Origin: Nocardia sp. BSTN01
Lineage (GTDB): Bacteria; Actinomycetota; Actinomycetes; Mycobacteriales; Mycobacteriaceae
Reading direction: 5' to 3'
Assembly (NCBI RefSeq): GCF_015354405.1
Contig: NZ_JADKYP010000060.1
Location: 1 to 38,062 of the forward strand
Length of the DNA stretch: 38,062 bases
Part shown: positions 23,196 through 31,985 of the stretch, piece after piece
How the letters are laid out: every line of letters starts with the position of its first letter
Numbering within the stretch: the stretch's first letter is position 1
The notes under the pieces: model-generated
What the model was told of the DNA's origin: nothing
What the model saw: only the letters and a program-made list of their open reading frames with translations
Databases searched by the model: none
Position numbers and translations under genes: made by a program

Positions 23196-25154
23196 GTGTC
23201 CGCACCGGCCGCCACGCGTCCCGCCGCGCTCACGGCGATACCCGCACGGCGGACACGATTGTTCACGCTTCCCGAAATACGTTGGGCCGCAGCGGCTCTC
23301 CTATTCTTCGCGGCCGGCTCGGTGGCCCGGCTCCTGCACACGCCTCCCGAGGTGTGGTGGTCGCTCTATCTGGCCTGCTATCTCACCGGCGGCTGGGAAC
23401 CCGCCCTGGCCGGAGTGCGCGCCCTGCGTGAAAGGACGCTGGACGTCGATCTGCTGATGGTGGTGGCCGCGATCGGCGCCGCCGCGATCGGGCAGATCAC
23501 CGACGGCGCACTGCTGATCGTCATCTTCGCCACCTCGGGCGCACTGGAGGCGTTCGCGACCGCGCGCACCGAGGATTCGGTACGCGGCCTGCTCGATCTG
23601 GCGCCCGACACCGCCACCCGGATCGACGACGGCGGCGAAACAACCGTCAGGGCAGCGGATCTGGAGGTGGGCGATATGATCCTGGTCCGTCCCGGAGATC
23701 GCATCGCGGCCGACGGCGCGGTCGTGGCGGGCGCGAGCGAGGTCGACCAGGCGACCATCACCGGCGAGCCCATGCCGGTGGACAAAACACCCGGTGACGA
23801 GGTGTTCGCCGGAACCTCGAACGGCACCGGCGTACTGCGCGTGCGGGTCGGGCGCCGGGCCGAGGATTCGGTGGTGGCCCGGATCGCCGCCCTGGTCGAA
23901 CAGGCCGGCCGGACCAAGGCGCGGGCGCAGCTGTTCATCGAGAAAATCGAGCAGCGCTATTCGGTGGGCATGGTCGCGGTGACGCTCGCCGTCTTCGCCG
24001 TGCCGTTGATCTTCGGTGCGGCGCTGCGCGATTCGCTGCTTCGGGCCATGACGTTCATGATCGTCGCCTCACCGTGCGCGGTGGTGCTGTCCACCATGCC
24101 GCCGCTGCTCGCCGCGATCGCCAACGCCGGCAGGCACGGCGTGCTGGTGAAATCCGCGGTCGTGATGGAACGGCTGGGCAGCACCACTCGCGTGGCCTTC
24201 GACAAGACCGGCACGCTCACCCGCGGCGTCCCGGAACTCACCGATATCCGAGTGCTGCCCGATTGCCCGGGTACGGCCGAGGAGGTCCTGCGCTGGGCGG
24301 CGGGCGCGGAATACTCCAGCGAGCATCCGCTGGCCAGCGCGGTCGTGCGCGCCTGTCACGAACGCGGGCTCGCCGTGCCTGCGGTCGACCACTTCACCGC
24401 GCACCCCGGGCGCGGTGTCACCGCCACCGTGGAAGGTCCGGTCATCGAAGTGGGATCGCCTGCGGCACTGCTGAATTCGGGTGACACGGACGCCGCGGCG
24501 GTCGTTGCCGAGATACAAGGCGCGGGACATACCGCGGTGATCGTGCGGCGCGAGCGCAGGCCGATCGCGATTCTCGGCCTCACCGATCAGGCGCGTCCCG
24601 AAGCGGCCGACTCCGTCGCGGCGCTCGCCGAAATCACCGGTGCCGCACCGGTTCTGCTCACCGGAGACAATCTCGCCGCCGCCCGGCAGCTCGCCGGCCG
24701 GCTCGGACTCACCGATGTGCGGGCGGAGCTGCTGCCGGAAGGTAAGGTCGCCGCGATCGAAGCACTGGAAGCCGCGGGCGACCGGGTCACCGCCGTGGGC
24801 GACGGCATCAACGACGCCCCCGCGCTCGCCGCCGCGCATGCCGGAATCGCCATGGGCGGCAACGGATCCGACCTCACCCTGCACACCGCCGACGCGGTCG
24901 TCATCCGCGACGACCTGACCACCGTCCCCGCAGTCATCGCCCTCTCGCGCCGCGCGCGCCGCACCGTGATAGCCAATCTGATCATCGCCGCGACCTTCAT
25001 AGCCGTCCTGATCACCTGGGATCTCGTCGGCCATCTTCCGCTCCCGCTGGGCGTGGCCGGTCACGAGGGTTCCACGGTCGTCGTCGGACTCAACGGTCTG
25101 CGCCTGCTTCGACGCCGCGCGTGGGACAGCGGGACGGCGCGCGGGAGCGACTGA
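23196..25154 (+). CDS. ctpJ: P1B-4-type metal-exporting ATPase CtpJ
   Basis: A 652-residue transition-metal P-type ATPase for efflux of Co2+/Ni2+-type ions. It has the P1B-4 signature SPC at 292-294 (IVASPCAVVLST) and HEGST at 623-627 in the last TM helix, which together define cobalt-type P1B-4 pumps. Also visible are TGE at 189-191 (actuator), phosphorylated Asp336 in DKTGTLT, EHPLAS, LTGDN and GDGINDAPALAAAHAGIAMG. No N-terminal CXXC metal-binding domain exists, as expected for the subgroup. The GTG at 23196 has GGAGG 6 nt upstream. It is divergent from nmtR, which represses it. Confidence 0.93.
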   Translation: MSAPAATRPAALTAIPARRTRLFTLPEIRWAAAALLFFAAGSVARLLHTPPEVWWSLYLACYLTGGWEPALAGVRALRERTLDVDLLMVVAAIGAAAIGQITDGALLIVIFATSGALEAFATARTEDSVRGLLDLAPDTATRIDDGGETTVRAADLEVGDMILVRPGDRIAADGAVVAGASEVDQATITGEPMPVDKTPGDEVFAGTSNGTGVLRVRVGRRAEDSVVARIAALVEQAGRTKARAQLFIEKIEQRYSVGMVAVTLAVFAVPLIFGAALRDSLLRAMTFMIVASPCAVVLSTMPPLLAAIANAGRHGVLVKSAVVMERLGSTTRVAFDKTGTLTRGVPELTDIRVLPDCPGTAEEVLRWAAGAEYSSEHPLASAVVRACHERGLAVPAVDHFTAHPGRGVTATVEGPVIEVGSPAALLNSGDTDAAAVVAEIQGAGHTAVIVRRERRPIAILGLTDQARPEAADSVAALAEITGAAPVLLTGDNLAAARQLAGRLGLTDVRAELLPEGKVAAIEALEAAGDRVTAVGDGINDAPALAAAHAGIAMGGNGSDLTLHTADAVVIRDDLTTVPAVIALSRRARRTVIANLIIAATFIAVLITWDLVGHLPLPLGVAGHEGSTVVVGLNGLRLLRRRAWDSGTARGSD

Positions 25155-25330
25155 CAGACTCGGCGGCCACATGCCCGGACCTCGGCCGATCCGCCGATCG
25201 CGTCCCTGCGCAGGAGCGAGAGGCGCATACTGGTCGAGCGCACATGGTGCGGCGGCCGGGTCGAACCCACCGCCGGGGTACCTCGTATCAGAGACAGGAC
25301 GTTTCCCGAAACCGACCATCAGAGGTCACC

Positions 25331-26188
25331 ATGACCGATCTGTCACCGTTCTACGCCGACGTGCAGGCCCACTACGACCTGTCCGACGATTTCTTCGCCC
25401 TCTTCCTGGATCCCACGCGCACCTACAGTTGCGCGTACTTCCGCGAACCGGACCTCACCCTGGAACAGGCACAGCTCGCCAAGATCGACCTGTCGCTCGG
25501 CAAATGCGATCTGTATCCGGGGATGACCCTGCTCGACATCGGCTGCGGCTGGGGTTCGACCATGCTGCGCGCCGTCGAGAAATACGACGTGCGCGTGATC
25601 GGCCTGACGCTGAGCCGCAACCAGTTCGAGCACGTGCGGGAGCTGCTGGACCGGCTGCCGCCCGGCACCGGCGAGGTGTATCTGCGCGGCTGGGAGGAAT
25701 TCGACCATCCGGTCGACCGGATCGTCTCGATCGGAGCCTTCGAACATTTCCGGCGCGAACGCTACGACGCGTTCTTCGACCGCTGTAACCACCTGCTGCC
25801 CCCGGACGGCCGCATGATGCTGCACACCATCATCGGCTTCCACCGCCACCAGCTCCGTGAGATGGGCATCCCCGTCACCCACGAATATCTGGCATTCAGC
25901 AAGTTCGTCATCGACGAGATCTTCCCCGGCGGTCAACTTCCGCAGCCCCAATGGATCGGCGAATACGCCGGACGGGCCGGCTTCACCCTGGACGACGTCC
26001 AATCGCTGCAGCCGCACTACGCCCACACCCTCGACCTCTGGGGACAGGCCCTCCGAGACCACCGGCCCGAAGCCGTCGCCCTCACCTCCCCCGCCGTCTA
26101 CGACCGCTATATCCGCTACCTGACCGGCTGCGCCGACCTCTTCCGCGACGGCTACATCGACGTCCGCCAGCACGTCCTGCTGGCATGA
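25331..26188 (+). CDS. Cyclopropane mycolic-acid-synthase-type methyltransferase
   Basis: A 285-residue SAM-dependent methyltransferase of the CmaA/MmaA/Cfa family. The start YADVQAHYDLSDDFFALFLD and TYSCAYF are diagnostic, the SAM-binding loop LLDIGCGWGSTM is at 67-78, then GLTLSRNQFEHV, DRIVSIGAFEHF and EYLAFSKFVIDEIFPGG. These enzymes add methyl or methylene groups to double bonds of mycolic acids or fatty acyl chains, so this points to a mycolate-making host. Which product it makes is not visible. The ATG has GAGG 5-6 nt upstream. It follows ctpJ by 176 bp, in which I see no other feature. Its downstream neighbour is a decayed hydrolase with a KstR-type site. Confidence 0.92.
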   Translation: MTDLSPFYADVQAHYDLSDDFFALFLDPTRTYSCAYFREPDLTLEQAQLAKIDLSLGKCDLYPGMTLLDIGCGWGSTMLRAVEKYDVRVIGLTLSRNQFEHVRELLDRLPPGTGEVYLRGWEEFDHPVDRIVSIGAFEHFRRERYDAFFDRCNHLLPPDGRMMLHTIIGFHRHQLREMGIPVTHEYLAFSKFVIDEIFPGGQLPQPQWIGEYAGRAGFTLDDVQSLQPHYAHTLDLWGQALRDHRPEAVALTSPAVYDRYIRYLTGCADLFRDGYIDVRQHVLLA

Positions 26189-26206
26189 CGGACGCCGCCA
26201 CCGAAC

Positions 26207-26220
26207 TGAAACCTGTTCTA
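26207..26220. promoter_or_regulatory. KstR-type operator
   Basis: TGAAACCTGTTCTA fits the KstR consensus TNNAACNNGTTNNA at every specified base. KstR represses cholesterol/steroid catabolic genes in mycolic-acid actinobacteria. It lies 10 bp before the start of a broken meta-cleavage-type hydrolase. Confidence 0.6.
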
Positions 26221-26230
26221 GTGTGGCGGC

Positions 26231-26489
26231 ATGGATGTGAGTTACGAGGGGACCGCGCGGGAGAACCTCCGGAGTGCCGCCGTACTGGTCCATGCTGGGC
26301 ACGGTGCAGTGCCCCACCCTGCTGACCTGGGGTCGCGACGACCGCCAGTGCCCACCCGATATGCCGATGATTCCCATGCGCCTGATTCCCAACGCCGAAC
26401 TGCACATCTTCCCGAACTGCGGGCACTGGGTGATGATCGAGGCCAAGGAGGCGTTCGAGCGGATCACCACGGAATTCCTGCTGCGCTGA
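26231..26489 (+). pseudogene. Internally deleted alpha/beta hydrolase (meta-cleavage product hydrolase type)
   Basis: Only the ends of a roughly 280-residue hydrolase remain. The 5' end encodes an N-terminal MDVSYEGTARENLRS, then the frame shifts by one. The 3' part in the other frame reads PPYWSMLGTVQCPTLLTWGR, DDRQCPPDMP and LHIFPNCGHWVMIEAKEAFE, the C-terminal third of MhpC/HsaD-like enzymes, with the catalytic Asp (GRDD) and His (GHWV). The nucleophile-Ser region and most of the core are missing. The KstR-type operator just upstream suggests that the intact gene belonged to steroid catabolism. It is probably not expressed as a working enzyme; a short C-terminal peptide starting at GTG 26274 is possible but would be inactive. 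Confidence 0.7.
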
Positions 26490-26508
26490 GACCCACCACA
26501 GATGTGAA

Positions 26509-26538
26509 ACCGCCCCGGAAATCGGCTTCCGGGGCGGT
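26509..26538. terminator. Strong bidirectional terminator
   Basis: ACCGCCCCGGAA and TTCCGGGGCGGT form a perfect 12-bp stem with a 6-nt loop (ATCGGC). It lies between the relic hydrolase (ends 26489) and the convergent DUF6131 gene (ends 26586). Confidence 0.8.
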
Positions 26539-26585
26539 CGCGTTGTCACGCCGCTGCCGCGCACGGTCCGCGGCGGACGAGTGCG

Positions 26586-26741
26586 TCAGTAGTAGTGCGC
26601 GCGGCCGGCCACCGGGCGGCCCAGCGCTCCCAGCAGAGCCAGCGCCGCCCCCACGACCAGCGCGATGATGCCCAGTGTCCACAGGATCGGAATCCCGAGC
26701 AGGAAACCGAGAACCAGAAGCACAACCCCGAGAGTGATCAC
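26586..26741 (-). CDS. DUF6131 small membrane peptide
   Basis: A 51-residue protein made almost wholly of two hydrophobic helices (about 2-18 and 22-41: ITLGVVLLVLGFLLGI and LWTLGIIALVVGAALALLGA) followed by a basic, aromatic tail GRPVAGRAHYY. This is the pattern of actinobacterial DUF6131 peptides, of unknown function. The start is a GTG at 26739-26741 with GGAG 6-8 nt upstream. It is codirectional with and 166 bp before the end of the kinase gene; the 166 bp in between show nothing else. Confidence 0.75.
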   Translation of the reverse strand: MITLGVVLLVLGFLLGIPILWTLGIIALVVGAALALLGALGRPVAGRAHYY

Positions 26742-26907
26742 AGCAATCTCCTCACTTTCGCTCACCTCGCACCGATCCGGCGACCGGCTGCGATCAGCGG
26801 TGGCTCGAACCATCCGATACCCGCATATCCGGGAGTGAAACGAACTCTCTTCATCACGTGGGCGATTCGCTGACCGGAGCGTCGAGAAGTCGGCGAGTTC
26901 CGGGAAC

Positions 26908-29310
26908 TCATCGCCGACCGGCAGCCGCCTGATGTTCGGGATCCACCACTCGCTCCAGTGCGCGCAGATCGGCCTCGAGCGCCCGGAACAGCACATAGGC
27001 GACCACGAAGGCGACGATGGACCCCACGCACAACACCCGCACCGCGACGATGATCTTCGGAGTATCGCTCAGCGGCAGGAATGTCACCCCGGCCACCGCC
27101 AGCAGGGGCACCGACGCCGCCACCGCGAGATATCCGTTGCAGCGGCGATCGAGCCGGCGCAGGTGCACCGCATCCTCGGGGCTGATGTCGCCGTGCCGGA
27201 GAAACAGCGGGTAGACGCAGCGGACCATGTAGAACGTCACCAGGAAGAACGGATATGCCACCGCCATCGCGCCGCACACCAGCAGCCCGCCCACGAAGTG
27301 CACCATCTCCTGTCCGGTGAGCTCGTGGGTCGCGAAGTGCAGCACGAGCGGGAACAGAATCGCCGACAGGCTCCAGAGCGAGAACGCCACCACCACACAC
27401 CGATCACCGAACAGCAGGGCATCGGATCTGGCTCGGGCGAGTATCCGGGAGTCATAGTCGCGTCCGCGCCGCATACCGCGCGGAACGGTGAGTAGATAGC
27501 GCGACAAGTACATCACGGTCACGATGCCCACCGGGAAGAAGACCGCGTTCACCGTGCTGGTGAAAATCCACCATGTATGTTGGGCGGGCTCACTCATCCG
27601 GTCGATTATCAGGGTTCGATTGTGCACCGTGTTGTACACGGCCGCAAGCACATTCGGGGTGCCATAGGCCAGCAGCACCAGCGGCACCAGCCACCTCCGC
27701 GCCCGGAAACGCCAGCTGGTGGGCGCCGGATCCACCAGTTCGCGGGCCCGCGCGTCCAGGCACAGTTCGAACTGCTGGGCCAGTTCGTTGCCGTTGGACC
27801 ACCGCTTGTCACGCGTGGGCGCCAGGCAGGTCCGCAACACCCTGCACAGTGTCGCCGGACAATCGGGCGGAACTCGTTGCAGCGCAGCCGAATCCACACC
27901 GGCACGACGACGTGCGAGCATCGCCCCCAGCGCGGTGGAGTCGCTACGCTCACCCGCGGTGCTGTCGTCGAACGGCTTGGCACCGGTCAACAGCTCCCAC
28001 AGCACCACACCCAGCGAGTAGATGTCGGAACGGGTATCCAGATCGTCGGCGGAACGGCGGTAGCCGGGATGGCAGGCCTCCAACTGTTCCGGCGACATGT
28101 ACGACAGCGACCCACCGAAGTACGCCACCGGATTGGCGCCGGCAACCTCACGGCTGAAACTGATGTTGAAATCGGCGAGTTTCGGCACCGCCTCCGCGGT
28201 GAGCAGCACGTTCGCCGGTTTGACGTCGCGATGCAGCACGCCGTGCTCGTCGGCGTAGGCCAGCGCCTCGGCGAGCCGGCGGCCCAGCCAGGCCACGGTT
28301 TCCGGCCACGACAGCGCCGCGATCTCGGCGCGCACGCTGGAATCGGTCGGGCGGATCTCACCCTTCTCCTCCATCGCGGCGTCGACCGCGGCCAGCAGCA
28401 ACCGACCGCTGCGCTGGTCGGCAGGGGTGGACCGGACCCGGCGCAACACATCCAGCAGAGTGCCACCAGGCAGAAACTGCATGTACAGCAGCCGCAGTCG
28501 GCGGCTGCGGGAATCGCCGTGCGGGTCCGGTTCGCCCAGCAGCCGCTGGTCGAAGATCCGGACGATGTAGTCGTGGTCGAGCTGGGCCAGCGTCTGCGGT
28601 TCGGTGCCGCGGTCGGCGGAGACCTTCACCGCCACCAGCCGCTGCAGCGAGCGCTGCCGGGCCAGGAACACCCGCGCGAAGGCTCCGCTCCCCAGACCGG
28701 TGAGCAGATCGAAATCATCGATGCAATCGCCTACCCGGATGCTGTCCAGCCGAGCGACCTGCGATCCCGTCGTCTCCTGTTCGGCGAACAGGTCGCCCGT
28801 GGTGCGGGTGCCTTCGGGGGAGACCATGGTCGAGGCGACGACAGTCGGGTCCGCACCGGCGCGTTGAGTGGTCCGATCCTCGTCGTCGGCATTGAGCAAC
28901 TCGCTCAGCTCGGGCGCTTGCGCGGGATATTCGCGCAGATATTCGCGCGGGTCGACCCGCTCGCCGCTGTGCCGGCGGATCACGAACTCCTCATAGACCA
29001 GGCTGGCCGGAACGCGGTCCGGCGACAGCTCGGCGAATTCCGCGCAGTAGTTCCGCAGCCGCTTGCGGGGCGGCTCGGGTCCGCCGGACGGCGTGAGCGC
29101 GGGCCGGCGCAGCCAGCGCTGGCGCAGGTCGACGCGGATCAGTTCGATCAACGCGTCCAAGCGCAAGGTCTCCGCGTCGGGCAGGTAATCGCTGATGGCC
29201 GGGGCGGGGGCAGCCGATTCCCACGCGGCTGCGAAGGCGGCCACCGCGCCGGAGCCGAGTCCGGCCGTTGATCGTCCGAAGCCGCTGTCTGAGCCGGAGC
29301 CGTCGGTCAT
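26908..29310 (-). CDS. Membrane Ser/Thr protein kinase with six C-terminal TM helices and DFN motif
   Basis: An 800-residue kinase. Residues 85-140 form a helical leader (LRNYCAEFAELSPDRVPASL, DPREYLREYPAQAPELSELL) seen in planctomycete-type kinases. The kinase domain spans about 198-520: GLGSGAFARVF (205-215), Lys229 in VAVKV, HRDVKPANVLL with Asp362 and Asn367, MSPEQLEA, and YSLGVVLWELLTGAKPF. The Mg-binding motif is DFN (380-382), not DFG. Instead of PASTA domains it ends in six predicted TM helices (about 540-558, 582-604, 636-660, 668-693, 726-746, 752-774). It lies downstream of an FHA-domain ABC transporter with only a transpeptidase relic between, suggesting a kinase-substrate pair as with PknF and Rv1747. 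AGGAG precedes the ATG. Confidence 0.9.
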   Translation of the reverse strand: MTDGSGSDSGFGRSTAGLGSGAVAAFAAAWESAAPAPAISDYLPDAETLRLDALIELIRVDLRQRWLRRPALTPSGGPEPPRKRLRNYCAEFAELSPDRVPASLVYEEFVIRRHSGERVDPREYLREYPAQAPELSELLNADDEDRTTQRAGADPTVVASTMVSPEGTRTTGDLFAEQETTGSQVARLDSIRVGDCIDDFDLLTGLGSGAFARVFLARQRSLQRLVAVKVSADRGTEPQTLAQLDHDYIVRIFDQRLLGEPDPHGDSRSRRLRLLYMQFLPGGTLLDVLRRVRSTPADQRSGRLLLAAVDAAMEEKGEIRPTDSSVRAEIAALSWPETVAWLGRRLAEALAYADEHGVLHRDVKPANVLLTAEAVPKLADFNISFSREVAGANPVAYFGGSLSYMSPEQLEACHPGYRRSADDLDTRSDIYSLGVVLWELLTGAKPFDDSTAGERSDSTALGAMLARRRAGVDSAALQRVPPDCPATLCRVLRTCLAPTRDKRWSNGNELAQQFELCLDARARELVDPAPTSWRFRARRWLVPLVLLAYGTPNVLAAVYNTVHNRTLIIDRMSEPAQHTWWIFTSTVNAVFFPVGIVTVMYLSRYLLTVPRGMRRGRDYDSRILARARSDALLFGDRCVVVAFSLWSLSAILFPLVLHFATHELTGQEMVHFVGGLLVCGAMAVAYPFFLVTFYMVRCVYPLFLRHGDISPEDAVHLRRLDRRCNGYLAVAASVPLLAVAGVTFLPLSDTPKIIVAVRVLCVGSIVAFVVAYVLFRALEADLRALERVVDPEHQAAAGRR

Positions 29311-29391
29311 ATCCGCTCCTGTCGAATCCGAACCGCACAGTGGCCGGTCGGATGCAATCCGCCACACCCAACACCATCATCCCCGAGAGGC

Positions 29392-29498
29392 GGTCCGATC
29401 GAGGAGAAATCGCACGGCTGCCTCCGGGCGCCCCTCGGGGCGCCGAGGCCTTCTATGACTACGTCGATCCGGGCGACGTCTTCGAGGTCGTGCCGTAA
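29392..29498 (+). pseudogene. Frameshifted 3' relic of an L,D-transpeptidase gene
   Basis: The relic aligns with the last third of the intact L,D-transpeptidase at 21.5-22.0 kb. In one frame it reads GPIEEKSHGCLR, keeping the catalytic Cys codon at 29419-29421. A one-base deletion shortly after puts the tail EAFYDYVDPGDVFEVVP into another frame, ending in TAA at 29498. Upstream of 29392 the match is lost, and the region is the 5' flank of the kinase gene. It is not a working gene. It is a duplicated or ancient paralogue decaying between the kinase and ABC genes. Confidence 0.8.
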
Positions 29499-29513
29499 TC
29501 GGTTTTGTCGGCG

Positions 29514-31979
29514 TCAAATCCGCGCGGGGCGGGCGCCGCGCCGCCGTGGACGCAGCTGATACAGCCGGTATCCGGCCAGCGCGAGGAAGACGGCCCCCAG
29601 GCCGGCGACGACCCCCATGTCGAGCAGCCACGTGCCCAGGGCATGTCGCCACAGCGGGTCGGGTGCGCCCTCGTGCGGCGACAGGGTGTCCAGGTCGAGG
29701 GTGGCCGCTGTCGCAGCGTAGCCCCAGCGGGACGGCGACAGGTAGGACAGCTGTTGCAGAACCGGGACGCCGGGCAGCCGTACCATACCGCCGGTGAACA
29801 CCAGTTGCGCCATGGACAGCACAATCAGCAGTGGCAGCGTCTTCTCCGAGGTGTTGACCGACACCGAGACCAGCAAGCCCAACGCCAGCGAGGCGATGCC
29901 GAGCATCGCCATCGCCAGGATCAACTCCAGCGGGACCGAGGTGAATACGCCTTCCGCCGGCATGCTCACCCCGATGGTGCCGATCACGAACAGCACCACC
30001 GCCTGCAGGATGGTGATCACGCCCAAGACCAGGAGCTTCGACATCAGGTAAACCCCTGCGGACAGTCCGGCCGCGCGTTCTCTGCGGTAGATCGTCCGCT
30101 CCTTGACGATCTCGCGAATCGAGTTGCCGGTGCCGATGAAACAGGCACCGAATGCCAAGATCATGAGCTTGGTGGGGGCATCGCTGTTGGTTCCGGGCGC
30201 CCCGGTGAAACCCTCGCCCGACGGCACCGCGGCGATCAAGCCACCGAGAATCAGTGGCATCACGCCGAGCAGCGCCAGGTAACTTCGGTCCGAGGCGATG
30301 ACCGCCACGTATCGCCGGCACACCGTACTGAGCTGGCTGAGCTTGGACTGCGACGCGGGCGGGGGTGCCGGTGCGTGTACGTCCGCCGGGCCGACATCGT
30401 CGGTCGGCCCGACCTCCACGTACTGCTCGAAGCGTGGCGATTCCCGGAATTCAGCAGCCCAGTCGCGGTCCTCCTCGCGGTCGAAGGACTGAAACACCTC
30501 GGCCCAACCGCGCTGCCCGAACTGCTGCAACCCCTCCGCGGGCGGTCCGTAATAGGCCAGCCGACCGCCGGGTACCAGCACGAGGAGGCGGTCGCAGGAA
30601 TCGAGGTTCGCGACACTATGGGTGACGACGATCACGGTGCGCCCGTCGTGGGCCAGTTCGGACAGCATTTCCATGACCGTCTTGTCCAGGCCCGGGTCGA
30701 GGCCGGAGGTCGGCTCGTCGAGGAACAGCAGGGACGGTTTGGTCAGCAACTCCAGTGCGACGCTCACCCGTTTGCGCTGGCCACCGGAGAGCCTGTCGAT
30801 GCGGGTGTCGGCATGCCGGGACAAGCCGAGCTCGGCGAGGACCTCATCGACCCGCTGCTCGCGCTCCTCGGGGCGCGTGTCACCGGGGAAGCGGAGTTCA
30901 GCCGCGTACAGTAGCGCACGCCGGGTCGGAAGTTGGCTGTGCAGGATGTCTTCTTGCGGAACCAGTCCGATGCGGTGGCGGAGTTCGTCGTAGTCGGTGT
31001 AGAGGTCACGTCCGTCGTAACGAACCGTCCCCTCTGTCGCCGGACGCAACCCGGTCACCGCGCCGAGCAACGTCGATTTGCCCGCTCCGCTGGGTCCGAT
31101 GACCCCGACGAGCGAGCGCTGCGGAATCGGGAAACTCACCTCGTCGAGGAGAACCTTGCCTTCCGGTGTCCGCACGATGAGGTTCTGCACCGAGACCGAC
31201 ACGTCACCGGTGTCGACGTACTCCCGCAGTTCATCGCCGACCAGCCGGTAGGTGGTATGCCCCATGCCGATCAGGTCGGATTCGGACAGGTCCGCCGAAT
31301 CGACCCGGGCGCCGTTGACGTAGGTGCCGTTGTGACTGTCGAGGTCGACGACCCGATACCGGCCTGCGCCGGTCACTCGCAGTTCGGCGTGATGACGGGA
31401 GACCATGAGGTCGGGCACGACGATGTCGTTGTCGGAGGCCCGCCCGATCCGGAGTGTGTCCGAGACGATCGGGACGACCGCGCTGGGGTGAGCCGCCGGA
31501 GGCGACGACCGCGCAATCCGCCGGGGGCGGCCCCCCGGATGGGGCGTCGTCACCGTGGCTTCATCGTCGAGCTGGTAGCCGGGATCGGGGACGAGCATCG
31601 TGTCGCCGCCGATATCGCCGGACGACTCGCGGCCGTGCTGTCCTTGTCGCCCCTCCACCGAACAGGCCAACTGCTCGCCGTTCACGGCGTGGCCGAGCTG
31701 GAACGTCTCGTCATGATCGATCAGCATCCGATCGACGCGCCGACCGTCGAAAAAGGTGCCGTTGAGGCTGTGCGCGTCCTCGATTTCCCAACCGTCCGAC
31801 CCGCGCTCCAAGACGGCGTGCACGGAAGATACCCGCGGATCGGTCACCACGACGTCGGCCGCCAGATCGCGGCCGACATTGTATGAACCTCCCGCGTGCA
31901 GCCGATAGACGCGCTCTCGCGTTTGCACCACCAGAACGGGCGCCTCGGGAAATTCTGTGGAGGACTGATCATCCGCCAT
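29514..31979 (-). CDS. ABC transporter with two FHA domains (Rv1747-like)
   Basis: An 821-residue fusion. FHA-1 spans about 25-105 (GR at 36-37, SSVHAVLE at 51-58, NG at 73-74). FHA-2 spans about 170-250 (GRASDNDIVV at 179-188, SRHHAEL at 194-200, NGTYVNG). A Thr-containing linker lies between (ATVTTPH). The ATPase follows: Walker A GPSGAGKS 295-302, signature LSGGQRKR near 397-404, Walker B LLFLDEPTSGLD 417-428 and switch His454. The last about 260 residues are an ABC-2-type membrane domain. FHA domains bind phosphothreonine, so a Thr kinase should control it; in M. tuberculosis PknF phosphorylates Rv1747, linked to lipid or cell-wall export. The kinase gene downstream is the obvious candidate here. 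Confidence 0.95.
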   Translation of the reverse strand: MADDQSSTEFPEAPVLVVQTRERVYRLHAGGSYNVGRDLAADVVVTDPRVSSVHAVLERGSDGWEIEDAHSLNGTFFDGRRVDRMLIDHDETFQLGHAVNGEQLACSVEGRQGQHGRESSGDIGGDTMLVPDPGYQLDDEATVTTPHPGGRPRRIARSSPPAAHPSAVVPIVSDTLRIGRASDNDIVVPDLMVSRHHAELRVTGAGRYRVVDLDSHNGTYVNGARVDSADLSESDLIGMGHTTYRLVGDELREYVDTGDVSVSVQNLIVRTPEGKVLLDEVSFPIPQRSLVGVIGPSGAGKSTLLGAVTGLRPATEGTVRYDGRDLYTDYDELRHRIGLVPQEDILHSQLPTRRALLYAAELRFPGDTRPEEREQRVDEVLAELGLSRHADTRIDRLSGGQRKRVSVALELLTKPSLLFLDEPTSGLDPGLDKTVMEMLSELAHDGRTVIVVTHSVANLDSCDRLLVLVPGGRLAYYGPPAEGLQQFGQRGWAEVFQSFDREEDRDWAAEFRESPRFEQYVEVGPTDDVGPADVHAPAPPPASQSKLSQLSTVCRRYVAVIASDRSYLALLGVMPLILGGLIAAVPSGEGFTGAPGTNSDAPTKLMILAFGACFIGTGNSIREIVKERTIYRRERAAGLSAGVYLMSKLLVLGVITILQAVVLFVIGTIGVSMPAEGVFTSVPLELILAMAMLGIASLALGLLVSVSVNTSEKTLPLLIVLSMAQLVFTGGMVRLPGVPVLQQLSYLSPSRWGYAATAATLDLDTLSPHEGAPDPLWRHALGTWLLDMGVVAGLGAVFLALAGYRLYQLRPRRRGARPARI

Positions 31980-31985
31980 AACGGG

